Assembly: GCA_020796225.1 (NCBI GenBank)
Contig: CM036765.1
Span: 35,802,066-35,866,065 of the forward strand
Direction of reading: 5' to 3'
From: Arion vulgaris
Taxonomy: Eukaryota; Mollusca; Gastropoda; Stylommatophora; Arionidae
DNA: 64,000 nucleotides
Shown piece after piece: positions 34,785 to 47,060 of the stretch (positions within the stretch are counted from its first letter, which is position 1; each line of letters begins with the position of its first letter). The position numbers and the translations under genes were made by a program. The notes below the pieces were generated by a model, which was not told the origin of the DNA, ran no database searches, and saw only the letters and a program-made list of their open reading frames with translations.

Positions 34785-37700
34785 ATGGCGCATTCATATG
34801 TACACACAGGATTCATGTTACTGCTGTTTGTTATGGGACATCTTGCAAAATATCATATTATAAAAGGTAATCATTTTATTCATTTCAGATACATATTAGT
34901 AATCTCTTATATGTGAATCATGAACAAGTTTATAATAAGTGATCTTTGGAAGCCACTGAGATGTGGTTTTACAGAAGAATACTGAAAATTCCCTGGTCAG
35001 TTAAGAAACAAATGATGAGGTTTTAAAACAGGCCTGCACACAAAGAAACATTTTCAAAAGAATAAGAATCAGACTATCAAGAAAATAAATGTCTTAGAAG
35101 AATACTGAACCTCAAATGGTAAGATTTCAGACCCAATACACAAATAAGACAAGAGACCAAGCAGGAAAATGTATCAAATTTTATAAGAAAGCGCCGCTGG
35201 AACTACATCGGCCACACACTTAGAATGGATGAGAGAAGACTCCTTTACCAATCCCTCATATGGACACCAGAGGGAAAAAGAAAACGAGGAAGACCAAGAG
35301 AGACTCTGCGTAGAACCATCACCAGAGAAGGCTCAACGATGGGCCTAGTAAACATTAAAGACCTAAAACGGATAGCAACGAACCGCGAGACATGGAGAGC
35401 TATGACCTCTGCCCTATGCGCCGCCCACAGGCCCAAGACTAACTATCAAGATTCTTAATGCACATAATGCGAAGAGATTTAGAACATTTGGTGACAACAG
35501 GTAAAATTCATGGAAGTGGAGATCGTGGAAAGCAGAGAGGGAAGATGTTGGACGGTCTGATATCTTGGTTCGATAAAAGATCGACATTAGAACTGATTAA
35601 CTGCACCAAGGAGAGAGTTGTGGAGAGACATGATTGCCTACGCCAGCAGGCATGACACTTGATTGATATGTTATTTTATTATCATTATTGTTTCTTAATA
35701 TTACAGATTACGTACATAAACTGTCGTCAACAGTTGTTAGTATTTACTATTTTGAAAGTTTCAGCTAATATTTTCTTACTTTGACAATCTAAATATGAAA
35801 TAATTCAGTTGTCTACCCCTGAACTAATCTACAATAAACGAAATTATTCATACATAAGCACGTCAACAGTAAACTCAATATGTAAACAGTTGTTGGTTGG
35901 TTTGCATTCGTTTGTTCTTACCAACCACATTAACATATCTTTGTGATCAGTATGATTTGCGCAGAGAACGTGAATGCCTTGCACGCCCCGTCATTCCTCG
36001 ACGTCATATAGGACAGGTACATCCGAATATAAGTCAACAGTGATGCCTGTGTTTGTCAGACATGACAGTCACAGAACTTTTCTATTATTTATCATTCCGA
36101 ATATCGTTCTCTCTTGGTCACTTTATAGTCACCCAATTGAGCTTGTTATGAACCGAGCAGCAGAGCATGGACACGTTTTGCATCTTTTTTTTTTTTTTAT
36201 CGAGGTGAAGTTCTTCCGGATTAGGAACATTTTCAATCGCTTGAACCGTGTATCGTTTTGTCGTTGTGATGCAATTTGAAGTTTTCACTTTGTATTTCCA
36301 TTCAGAGAAGTGGGAACGTTGTACACAAAGCAAGGCATTTCTACAGAGTACTAGAATACGATTTTTTGTATCCAGCACTCTGGACATCCAGCCCACACCA
36401 CCCCGAATGTTTCACCTCCGGTACAGAGTTTTACCGCAGTCTGTATTTGTGCCGAAAAAGCACAGATATGTTACATCAGTCATTTACAGAGTCTTGCCGA
36501 TACCATAATCCGATCCGGCTGGGGAACATGATATTACAACTATCTATTTATTTATAAGATTTGCGAAAACAGTTTTACGGTTAGTTGCACAGCTTATATG
36601 TCGGTTATCTATCTCTATACTTCGGATAAAAGACTCGAAAAAACATATACACTCTGGGATTCTCTTTGCCTGTTTTTCGAATAGATCTCGTAGCATTCGT
36701 ATCTTTGCTTACACTAATACATAAATTGCATTGTAGCTGCCTTTAGATTCCTACCCGCTTGGCCATAAAAAAAAGTAAAGGAACCCTTTCATACCTTGTG
36801 GTATATAGGTCAATACAGTGTTAGGCCTGTATTTTTCATTGACCGTCGGCACACGATGGGTGATGTGGTCAGCATCACGCCGGCCGCCTTTACTTCCCAG
36901 AGCATGTCTGGTACCCAGTTGAGGCTGGGTCGACCTGAGAGCCGTCGTGGTCGGGAAAAATTCCACGCACATTGCGGAGCTGAACCCAGACCACCAGCCT
37001 TGCCAAGCGAGTTCACTAACAACTGCGCTACAGCGGCTCTCCGCTTGGCCATACTGAATGAAAATCGTGGCATATCCCAAAGGACGTAGCCATCAACCAC
37101 AGTAAACAAGTCGTTGATTTTCTAGGCACCACTTATACGTTCAGTAGTTTGCCATTGCTTTCTGAACGGGTGGCGCCATCGTCCTTTGTTAAAATCAACG
37201 GAAACAATTTGCAAGCAAACTGTCCGCAGCGTGATTCGAACTCAGAACGTCGGGGTTAATAGACAGAGTCACTAACCCCTAGGCCACACAGCTGCTTACA
37301 TAATACGCTATTTTACTTAATTAGTTTAACTAAATTACTTAATAATTGGCCATAAACTCTTACAGGGGCCACCACAAGGAGGTGCAGTAGAGTCTTGGTC
37401 AGTGCCAGCTCATTGCCGTATCTTATTTCATTGTGCCTATGGCCCCCATGAAAACATTCATTGTTCTAGTCATGAAATTATCTACAATAAACTAAATATG
37501 AAAACATTCATACATAAAGACGTCTGCAGTAAACTCAAAATGAAAACATTCAGTCGTCTGTCCATGATGTTGTCTAGAATAAAATAAATATGAAAACATT
37601 CAAAATATCTAGAACATAAGTGTCTATGGACACTAATATATATACATGAGGGCTGACTGAAAAGTTTTGATTCCAATGTTAAGTTGTTAGTAACATCGGA

Positions 37701-39993
37701 CATATCTGGATACATTCGAGTCTCTACAGTCACAACAAGGCATCTTCCCTCTCAACAAGATTATCCTTGTACACAAAGACGATAACATTTTCCCGTCAAG
37801 TTCACATTGAAATCGAGGAGAGTTCAGACGTGAAGTTTAAACTAACTACACGCTGTTATTGAATTCTTAACATCGGAGCAGGTTACCACAAATGAAATAC
37901 ACAGACGAATGCAAGCCGTTTATGGTGATCACTTTGAGTACAGTACGACACAGGGTCAAGTGTTTTACGGATGAAGTTGGTCAATAAGATTTGAATGACA
38001 AATCACGATGTGAAAGGTCAGGACGCAAGTGATCAGTTTAATTAAAAACGCCTTTTTTAAACGAACTGATCGACGGAAATTGTAGCATGAAACAAACATA
38101 TTCCTGTTGAATTAAGAATTTCAAAATACCTCCTTTCCACCATGGACAAATATCGGATGATTATAGAAATAGTATTATATTATAAGATCTTTAATCTGCT
38201 TTACCCATTACTGCCCACTGATTGCCCATTGTTGTCTTATTGACCTCAGGTGGACGATATCGCTTCTTTTGGAATCGCTGAGCTAGATGGTCAATGTTAT
38301 TAACATTGGTAGCTACATTGGTCAAACCTTAACAGAAACGGTTGTCAAGCCTCTTGTCAGTTTTACTAATGCAAGTCCTCTCTCTCTAGCATGCGCATTG
38401 TTCCACTAAGGGCAGCACACATTTTCATAAATGATGTGTAAGTCGTTTGTACACATTTTCATAAATGATTTTAAGTCGTTTGTACACATTTTCATAAATG
38501 ATGTGTAAGTTGTTTGCACACATTTTCATAAATGATGTGTAAGTCGCTTTCGCACATTTTCATAAATGATGTGTAAGTTGTTTGCACACATTTTCATAAA
38601 TGATGTGTAAGTCGCTTTGACACATTTTCATAAATGATGTGTAAGTCGTTTGCACACATTTTCATAAATGATGTGTAAGTCGCTTTCGCACACATTTTCA
38701 TAAATGATGTGTAAGTCGTTTGCACACATTTTCATAAATGATGTGTAAGTCGCTTGCACACATTTTCATAAATGATGTGTAAGTTGCTTGCACACATTTT
38801 CATCAAAATAACGTCACTATCATTTCTGCTTTCTCTCATTGTTGCACTATTGTTTTCCCTTAATTAATGTGTCTCGTATTCTTCGCTTGACAAAGTCCTT
38901 ACGTTCAAACTTCAATTTGGTTTGCTGTGCTTTATAAAGATACTTTGCATTTTGTTGAGATTACACCGAATGTAATGACTTGACAAATATTAATTACTAT
39001 TAAGACAATTCAGTATACAATTGATCTTCTAATAGTCTTGTATAGATTACAGTGGCGGCGCATGATCCTTTTTGTTGGTGGGGCCAGACACGCATTTTCA
39101 GAAAAATCATGGTTTTGGGTTAGGGTATATTTTAATTTATTAAATAATAAATACATGTTACACATTATTTGTGGTGGGGCCCGGCCCCACTGACCCTTAA
39201 TGACGAGCTGCCACTGATAGATTATAAGAAATGTTTGACTAACGATTCAATCCCGAATTTATTTGCTTCTAATTAATGTTGCTAATCTATTAATTACTAA
39301 TGGTCTTCTTCTATTTGGTTACTGTTCCTAGATAACCATGAGAGAGTTGCCGGTAAATCTGTGCATCCTGCATATATTTGTTCTCGAATAGCTAATACTA
39401 CTGGATATATTGGTTATGCTGGTCATTATGGCAAAATTTTGTGTGATATAAATACTGATGGTGGAGGTTGGGTTGTCGTGCTAAAACGCTACAACGGTCG
39501 GTTATCATTCAATAAAAAATGGATTGACTTTACATTTGGATTTGGAGATGTCACAGGCGAATTTTGGATGGGAAATTACTTCCTGTACATGTTAACTGCA
39601 GCAGGTAATTATCATTTAAGAGTGGATATGATTTGGAAGGCACAAAAATACTACGCTATGTTTCCATACTTCAAAATTTTATCAGATAAACAACACTACA
39701 GACTTCGAGTCGCTAAAATGAGTGTAGGAAACGCTGGTGACAGTTTGAGTTATCACAATAATTCTGTATTTAGCGCGATCGATAAGGACAACAACTTGAT
39801 TATAAATAAATATAATTGTGTGAATTATGCTCAAGCTGCATGGTGGTACTATTATTGTCAGAAATGCCTGCTGTTTGGTAAATGGAAATCTAAACGTTTG
39901 GGTATAGGAATTAACTGGTTAACTGTCACTGGATATGAAAGTTCACTGGACTATGTTGAAATGAAGATCAAGTTTGATACCAAATGGTATTAA
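34785..39993 (+). CDS. secreted fibrinogen-related-domain (FReD) protein, copy 3; 2 exons (34785-34866, 39332-39993)
   Basis: Exon 1: ATG 34785, 27 codons, with hydrophobic core GFMLLLFVMGHLA, then KYHIIK; it ends in phase 1 at a GTAATC donor (34867). Exon 2 follows the acceptor tactgttcctag (39331); the split codon becomes Asp and leads into NHERVAGKSVHPAYICSR. The total is about 247 residues. FReD signatures: LCDINTDGGGW, LKRYNGRLSF, GFGDVTGEFWMGN, VDMIWKAQKYYAMF, AGDSLSYHNNSVF, Ca-site-like AIDKDNNL, AAWWYYYCQKC, GINWLTVTGY, VEMKIKFDTKWY. The Cys pairs of the family are present, plus an extra Cys in YYYCQKC. Intron 1 (4.5 kb) holds nested LINEs, SINEs, a mariner relic, a minisatellite and a MITE. 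AATAAA near 40070. Likely a secreted lectin-like protein; ligand unknown. Confidence 0.9.
34935..35665 (+). mobile_element. LINE 3' part (EMWFYRRILKIPW family), interrupted by a nested LINE
   Basis: The left part encodes ATEMWFYRRILKIPWSVKKQ; the right part (from 35452) encodes FLMHIMRRDLEHLVTTGKIH, GKQRGKMLDGLISWFDK and a terminal IAYASRH relic. Removing 35083-35451 (insert plus one copy of the 10-bp repeat) joins the two in frame across RIRLSRFLMHIMRR. Confidence 0.85.
35083..35441 (+). mobile_element. nested LINE 3' end with exact target-site duplication
   Basis: Encodes RKRRWNYIGHTLRMDERRLL, TPEGKRKRGRPRETLRRTI, then ALCAAHRPKTN. Flanked by ACTATCAAGA at 35073-35082 and 35442-35451. Same family as 56607-57351 (ALCAAFGTKGTN end). 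Confidence 0.9.
35666..36767. other. intronic DNA with one recognisable dispersed repeat
   Basis: The part at 35890-36035 is the partner of the repeat at 21838-21995. In the rest no feature is supported; the short overlapping frames at 36118-36557 have no known motif. Confidence 0.4.
36768..37040 (-). mobile_element. SINE type 1, full minus-strand copy inside another SINE
   Basis: Reverse match to 780-1054, including box B complement (ggagctgaaccc). The direct repeat CCGCTTGGCCATA at 36755-36767 and 37041-37053 delimits it. Confidence 0.9.
37054..37300 (-). mobile_element. third tRNA-derived SINE type, partial
   Basis: Reverse complement begins with a tRNA-like head: gtggcctaggggttagtgac as box A region and gagttcgaatcac as box B. 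A non-tRNA body follows up to the insertion point of the SINE at 36768-37040. Acceptor-stem pairing is poor, so it is a SINE rather than a tRNA gene. Confidence 0.65.
37650..38110 (+). mobile_element. mariner-type transposon relic (5' end and N-terminal transposase)
   Basis: Starts with agggctgactgaaaagt, resembling a mariner terminal repeat. Codons from about 37835 read CYIEFLTSEQVTTNEIHRRM, QAVYGDHFEYSTTQGQVF, the helix-turn-helix part of mariner transposases, with stops. No catalytic D,D(34)D region was found, so it is a truncated relic. Confidence 0.6.
38428..38805. repeat. 34-bp minisatellite, about 11 copies
   Basis: Unit acacattttcataaatgatg, tgtaagtcgtttgc, with small length variants. 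Confidence 0.93.
39050..39216. mobile_element. hAT-like MITE, 167 bp, exact ends
   Basis: Terminal inverted repeats CAGTGGCGGCGCATGA / CAGTGGCAGCTCGTCA and an 8-bp target-site duplication ATAGATTA at 39042-39049 and 39217-39224. Lies in intron 1 of FReD copy 3, about 115 bp before the acceptor. No coding capacity. Confidence 0.92.
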
Positions 39994-40099
39994 AGTACAT
40001 ATCTAATGTATTAGTAAACACATAGAAATAATGATTCATTAACAACAACAACAACACATGAATGGTTAATAAATAAACAATGTACTGAAACCTCAAGGA

Positions 40100-41890
40100 T
40101 TTGTATGTTGACCCAATTATTTCTAAGAGTGGTAACTGCCATTATCCAATATAATTTGTCTTTGTTGTTATTACAATTGAAATAGGCATATTTCTATGTT
40201 CCGCAAGTTATGCATACCTACAGGTGTGGCAAGACCCATGAGAGAAACCCCAGTAGATATATCAACCAAGACAAAACAGGATTTGTTAGTTTAAACACAC
40301 TGAAACACATGTATAGGAGGAGACTGGAGCAGCAATTTTGGACATGTGCGATGAAGATAATCCTCACAGAACAATGAACTGGTTTTTAAGAGTAATAGAA
40401 TAACTCACTGGTTGTGTTCATAAGAACGCTCTTATTGTTAGGCTAGGCAACGGGTGCCGTAAGAAATAAAGGTAAGCGGTTCGAATCCTGTGTTTGGTAA
40501 TTGGTTTTTTCAGAAGCTTCTAATACTTGTACACTGTTTATTTATTGATTATATTCATTGTTTCCCCTGGGGTTCTTAGCTTCCCCTGGGGTTCTTAGCT
40601 TTCCCTGGGGCTCTTAGCTTCCCATGGGGCTCTTAGCTTCCCCTGAGGTTCTTAGCTTCCTCTGAGGTTCTTAAAAAAAACCCTCATTCTCATCTACGAG
40701 TAATAGAGAAATATAACAAAACAAAGAAGGGCATTGTTTCTCTCCAAGTGATGATTTATTACTTTGTCTGTGACATCCATGAATATAGAGATATATACCA
40801 ACATTCTCTTCTTTCAACTGCTTTTTGTTCAAGATTTACAAAGTTAAAATGAAGGCACTAAATATATGGCCTTCGTCTTTACAGATGGTCATTTGGCAAG
40901 TATGTAACTATGATAACTTCTCAGTTTGCGTTTGTTTTTTCTTGCCTTCAATCTCATCTTTAAGTTTCTATCTGAAAGACTGCACTAGTGCTGTATATCG
41001 TTGTTATATATTGGGGCACATCCGACTGATGATTGTAGACTGGCGCGCGCTGTGTGACGAATGAAATACTATTACTAATAATAATAATATTTATAGTAGT
41101 TTTAATATATATAACTAACTGATAGCTGAGATGTGGACAATTTCTCCAGTGAAAAGAAACAGAGTGGTGTTAGTGTGCAGTAGAATGGTTACAAAAGAAA
41201 ACAAGATGGCTAAAAGAAGATAGTTTTCATGGGAATGCTACGGAAAAACTGAAAAATAGTTTCATTTCATGAAATCTGAGAAGCGCTAAATTCAGCTGAG
41301 TAGAATAGGGCATCATGAATGTGAGACACTGGTGCAATGGCGCCTGCAAATGCCACATTGGACTGGCTGCTCAGCACTTTAGTATGTTTTCTATACACCT
41401 CAGTCATCTAGCTCTTTCCATTATTGGGATTTTTTTTTAATTGACAAAGAATTATGTGCGAGTGGACAGCAATGATGAAGTACCCTCTCCATTTATATTT
41501 GCTTGCCTAGCCTGGAAAACTTTTGCACAAACCCTTTCTTGACCCTACTGTTTTCATATAAAGAAAATCCATATGATCGGAATTGAACAGGACTTTACAA
41601 GCAATTTCAGACTGGGATATACCCAACCAACGTCTTATGGTACGGCAGACTGGGATATACCCAACCAACCAATGTCTTATGGTCCCGCATTCCATATTTG
41701 TAGTAGAGGTTTACTCCTCTAGCGTTCTGCATAAGAGTTGACCAACAAGGGAGTGGGGGATTGTCTCACAAGGGCTTACACTTCCACCTTCATTTTATTT
41801 CCTCATTGATGTCTGTGCGTCAGGTGATCTAAGTAGTAGTTATTCTTTGATGCCAACAAATTCACAAAATTCTTCTATCTTCCATCAAAG
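40100..41890. other. intergenic DNA with a 19-bp repeat; otherwise nothing recognised
   Basis: At 40562-40675 the unit ttcccctggggttcttagc occurs 6 times. At 41590-41670 a phrase (cagactgggatatacccaac) occurs twice. The rest shows no coding signature or known repeat. Confidence 0.5.
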
Positions 41891-42178
41891 CTTTATATAA
41901 CAGATGGAAGAATCAACACCAAAATTTAGCAAAGATGTAGCAAAACAAGCTAAATCATTGGCTAAATGACATCTATACTCAATTGCAAACATGTATCTTT
42001 ACACACAACGCAAGCCTTATACAATACAATCTTCATTCCAACTCTGTGCTATCAGTATCAAAATTTGACACAACAAACACAAAAAAGAACAATTACAACA
42101 GAGATGAAATGCCTCAGAACAATAGTGGTAGTAACAAGGAGAGATAAGATAAAAAAGAAAGACTATAAGAAACTTATA

Positions 42179-42892
42179 GTGCGTTTCAAAACGTTGTGTC
42201 AACGATTGACCTCAAATATCTCCATATTCATTGCATGGATGAACGTGATTTTTGCATGTGGTGTTGTATTTCCGATGTCCCAACGATTGTCTAAAATTCA
42301 ATGTTGCAGGTAGTGTACTTTTCTTGCAACGGCGAATTCCTTTGATCTTTTCAAACCTAGTAGTTATCTGGTGCTGGAAGAAAATAATTTACCGTAAATT
42401 TAAAAATCACATATTTTCGGCATAGGCGTATGTACAATTCGAATTTTGAAGGGTGAGATAACTCATACTATATAAATCATATAAAGTGTTTACTCACTTT
42501 GATGAGCCTAACATTTTGTAATACACCTATGCTCTGAAAACACAAACGGTAAATTGTAACTGAACACACCGGAAGGATCATTATACATTTTTTAAAGTGC
42601 GATAAAGCGATTAAAATCGGGAAAACCACGTGAAAAACGTGCAAGTCGTGGAACTTGCAACATCTCACAAATATGAAGGGTAATACTTCTCATTATATGG
42701 TTGGCCAAGGAGATGGTCACTTTTATATACTTTACATAAAGAAAATTTTAAACCATACGTTTGTTATTGAGTAAAAAAAAAATAACCTCGGGACATTACG
42801 ATCATTAGATCATATGCAAAGTTACATCAATTACGGTCAAGCGGTTGCAAAGATATTAAATTTTCCCTGCGGAAAATCAATTTGAAACGCAC
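42179..42892. mobile_element. 714-bp MITE with 12-bp terminal inverted repeats
   Basis: Ends are GTGCGTTTCAAA and its reverse complement; flanked by TATA at 42175-42178 and 42893-42896. Deleting the element plus one TATA restores the LINE codons KLIVGT exactly. No transposase frame inside; superfamily not assigned. Confidence 0.92.
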
Positions 42893-42960
42893 TATAGTAG
42901 GAACCATAACCAGTGCTAGAGCATATTAAGAAACAACAACAAATATGGTTTAGCCATATA

Positions 42961-45900
42961 ACACGGTTACTGTCCAACAGTATACTACAACGTGCACTAC
43001 TATTTAGATACAATATTTTCAAGGCCAAAGTTGACCCGGTTACTGTCCAACAGTATACTACAACGTGCACTACTATTTAGATACAATATTTTCAAGGCCA
43101 AAGTTGCCCCGGTTACTGTCCAACAGTATACTACAACGTGCACTACTATTTAGATACAATATTTTCAAGGCCAAAGTTGACCCGGTTACTGTCCAACAGT
43201 ATACTACAACGAGCACTACTATTTAGATACAATATTTTCAAGGCCAAAGTTGACCCGGTTACTGTCCAACAGTATACTACAACGAGCACTACTATTTAGA
43301 TACAATATTTTCAAGGCCAAAGTTGACCCGGTTACTGTCCCAACAGTATACTACAACGAGCACTACTATTTAGATACAATAGTTTCAAGGCCAAAGTTGA
43401 CCCGGTTACTGTCCCAACAGTATACTACAACGAGCACTACTATTTAGATACAATAGTTTCAAGGCCAAAGTTGCCCCAGTTACTGTCCAACAGTATACTA
43501 CAACGAGCACTACTATTTAGATACAATAGTTTCAAGGCCAAAGTTGCCCCGGTTACTGTCCCAACAGTATACTACAACGAGCACTACTATTTAGATACAA
43601 TAGTTTCAAGGTCAAAGTTGCCCCGGTTACTGTCCCAAAACTATACTACAACGAGCACTACTATTTAGATACAATAGTTTCAAGGCCAAAGTTGCCCCAG
43701 TTACTGTCCAACAGTATACTACAACGAGCACTACTATTTAGATACAATATTTTCAAGGCCAAAGTTGCCCCGGTTACTGTCCAACAGTATACTACAACGA
43801 GCACTACTATTTAGATACAATAGTTTCAAGGCCAAAGTTGCCCCGGTTACTGTCCAACAGTATACTACAACGAGCACTACTATTTAGATACAATAGTTTC
43901 AAGGCCAAAGTTGCCCCGGTTACTGTCCAACAGTATACTACAACGAGCACTACTATTTAGATACAATAGTTTCAAGGCCAAAGTTGACCCGGTTACTGTC
44001 CAACAGTATACTACAACGAGCACTACTATTTAGATACAATAGTTTCAAGGCCAAAGTTGCCCCGGTTACTGTCCCAAAACTATACTACAACGAGCACTAC
44101 TATTTAGATACAATAGTTTCAAGGCCAAAGTTGACCCGGTTACTGTCCCAACAGTATACTACAACGAGCACTACTATTTAGATACAATAGTTTCAAGGCC
44201 AAAGTTGCCCCAGTTACTGTCCAACAGTATACTACAACGTGCACTACTATTTAGATACAATAGTTTCAAGGCCAAAGTTGACCCGGTTACTGTCCAACAG
44301 TATACTACAACGAGCACTACTATTTAGATACAATAGTTTCAAGGCCAAAGTTGACCCGGTTACTGTCCAACAGTATACTACAACGTGCACTACTATTTAG
44401 ATACAATAGTTTCAAGGCCAAAGTTGACCCGGTTACTGTCCAACAGTATACTACAACGAGCACTACTATTTAGATACAATAGTTTCAAGGCCAAAGTTGA
44501 CCCGGTTACTGTCCCAACAGTATACTACAACGAGCACTACTATTTAGATACAATAGTTTCAAGGCCAAAGTTGCCCCAGTTACTGTCCAACAGTATACTA
44601 CAACGAGCACTACTATTTAGATACAATAGTTTCAAGGTCAAAGTTGCCCCGGTTACTGTCCCAAAACTATACTACAACGAGCACTACTATTTAGATACAA
44701 TAGTTTCAAGGTCAAAGTTGCCCCGGTTACTGTCCAACAGTATACTACAACGAGCACTACTATTTAGATACAATAGTTTCAAGGCCAAAGTTGCCCCAGT
44801 TACTGTCCAACAGTATACTACAACGAGCACTACTATTTAGATACAATAGTTTCAAGGCCAAAGTTGCCCCGGTTACTGTCCCAAAACTATACTACAACGA
44901 GCACTACTATTTAGATACAATAGTTTCAAGGCCAAAGTTGACCCGGTTACTGTCCAACAGTATACTACAACGAGCACTACTATTTAGATACAATATTTTC
45001 AAGGCCAAAGTTGACCCGGTTACTGTCCAACAGTATACTACAACGAGCACTACTATTTAGATACAATAGTTTCAAGGCCAAAGTTGCCCCGGTTACTGTC
45101 CCAACAGTATACTACAACGAGCACTACTATTTAGATACAATAGTTTCAAGGCCAAAGTTGCCCCGGTTACTGTCCCAACAGTATACTACAACGAGCACTA
45201 CTATTTAGATACAATAGTTTCAAGGCCAAAGTTGCCCCGGTTACTGTCCAACAGTATACTACAACGAGCATTACTATTTAGATACAATAGTTTCAAGGCC
45301 AAAGTTGACCCGGTTACTGTCCAACAGTATACTACAACGAGCACTACTGTTTAGATACAATAGTTTCAAGGCCAAAGTTGCCCCGGTTACTGTCCCAACA
45401 GTATACTACAACGAGCACTACTATTTAGATACAATAGTTTCAAGGTCAAAGTTGCCCCGGTTACTGTCCCAACAGTATACTACAACGAGCACTACTATTT
45501 AGATACAATAGTTTCAAGGCCAAAGTTGCCCCAGTTACTGTCCAACAGTATACTACAACGAGCACTACTATTTAGATACAATAGTTTCAAGGCCAAAGTT
45601 GCCCCGGTTACTGTCCAACAGTATACTACAACGAGCACTACTATTTAGATACAATATTTTCAAGGCCAAAGTTGCCCCTGTTACTGTCCAACAGTATACT
45701 ACAACGAGCACTACTATTTAGATACAATAGTTTCAAGGCCAAAGTTGACCCGGTTACTGTCCCAACAGTATACTACAACGAGCACTACTATTTAGATACA
45801 ATAGTTTCAAGGCCAAAGTTGCCCCGGTTACTGTCCCAACAGTATACTACAACGAGCACTACTATTTAGATACAATAGTTTCAAGGCCAAAGTTGCCCCG

Positions 45901-46925
45901 GTTACTGTCCAACAGTATACTACAACGAGCATTACTATTTAGATACAATAGTTTCAAGGCCAAAGTTGACCCGGTTACTGTCCAACAGTATACTACAACG
46001 AGCACTACTGTTTAGATACAATAGTTTCAAGGCCAAAGTTGACCCGGTTACTGTCCCAACAGTATACTACAACGAGCACTACTATTTAGATACAATAGTT
46101 TCAAGGTCAAAGTTGCCCCGGTTACTGTCCCAACAGTATACTACAACGAGCACTACTATTTAGATACAATAGTTTCAAGGCCAAAGTTGCCCCAGTTACT
46201 GTCCAACAGTATACTACAACGAGCACTACTATTTAGATACAATAGTTTCAAGGCCAAAATTGCCCCGGTTACTGTCCAACAGTATACTACAACGAGCACT
46301 ACTATTTAGATACAATAGTTTCAAGGCCAAAGTTGCCCCGGTTACTGTCCCAAAAGTATACTACAATGAGCACTACTATTTAGATACAATAGTTTCAAGG
46401 CCAAAGTTGACCCGGTTACTGTCCAACAGTATACTACAACGAGCACTACTATTCAGATACAATAGTTTCAAGGCCAAAGTTGACCCGGTTACTGTCCAAC
46501 AGTATACTACAACGAGCACTACTATTTAGATACAATAGTTTCAAGGCCAAAGTTGACCCGGTTACTGTCCAACAGTATACTACAACGAGCACTACTATTT
46601 AGATACAATAGTTTCAAGGCCAAAGTTGCCCCGGTTACTGTCCAACAGTATACTACAACGAGCATTACTATTCAGATACAATAGTTTCAAGGCCAAAGTT
46701 GCCCCGGTTACTGTCCAACAGTATACTACAACGAGCACTACTATTTAGATACAATAGTTTCAAGGCCAAAGTTGACCCGGTTACTGTCCAACAGTATACT
46801 ACAACGAGCACTACTATTCAGATACAATAGTTTCAAGGCCAAAGTTGACCCGGTTACTGTCCAACAGTATACTACAACGAGCACTACTATTCAGATACAA
46901 TAGTTTCAAGGCCAAAGTTGCCCAC
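42961..46925. repeat. 73/74-bp satellite array (about 54 copies) amplified from LINE coding sequence
   Basis: Unit gtttcaaggccaaagttgac, ccggttactgtccaacagta, tactacaacgagcactacta, tttagatacaata; some units have tgtccc (74 bp). It encodes RLLSNSILQRALLFRYNIF plus KAKV, homologous to the native RLPTDSAP/RAMLLRNNGYKAKG of the LINE at 16210-16790. LINE sequence continues on both sides. Paired rare variants (gcattac plus actgttt) recur at about 45268 and 45929, a roughly 661-bp nine-unit higher-order repeat. Frames of 65-151 codons across it are artefacts. Confidence 0.97.
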
Positions 46926-47060
46926 ACAAACAATGGATATCAGAAATAGTAGAGGTGGTAGTGAACACCATATATGTGGGGCACTTGAGGGCCCTTATCA
47001 GAACTCTTCGCATACCATGAATGCTGAAAGGCACAACGGGAATAGACAATAGATAAATTG

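Larger units (their letters stand above)
41890..47060 (+). mobile_element. LINE family B copy split by a MITE and a 4-kb satellite
   Basis: Pieces in order: 41950-42178 encodes CKHVSLHTTQALYNTIFIPT, LCYQYQ, TEMKCLRTIVVVTRRDKI and DYKKLI. The MITE (42179-42892) interrupts. 42893-42960 resumes with VGTI and, after a shift, VLEHIKKQQQIWFSHITR. The 73-bp array follows. 46921-47060 continues with PHKQWISEIVEVV and NTIYVGHLRALIRTLRIP. The order is collinear with the uninterrupted copy at 16210-16790. Confidence 0.88.

Noticed and set aside
40437..40500. tRNA-like stretch with box B ggttcgaatcc
   Set aside because: Box A and the acceptor stem are not convincing; too decayed to call a tRNA gene or a named SINE.
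43250..46529. Many 65- to 151-codon frames with similar sequence
   Set aside because: They are reading frames of the 73-bp LINE-derived array and shift between frames with the 73/74-bp unit changes.
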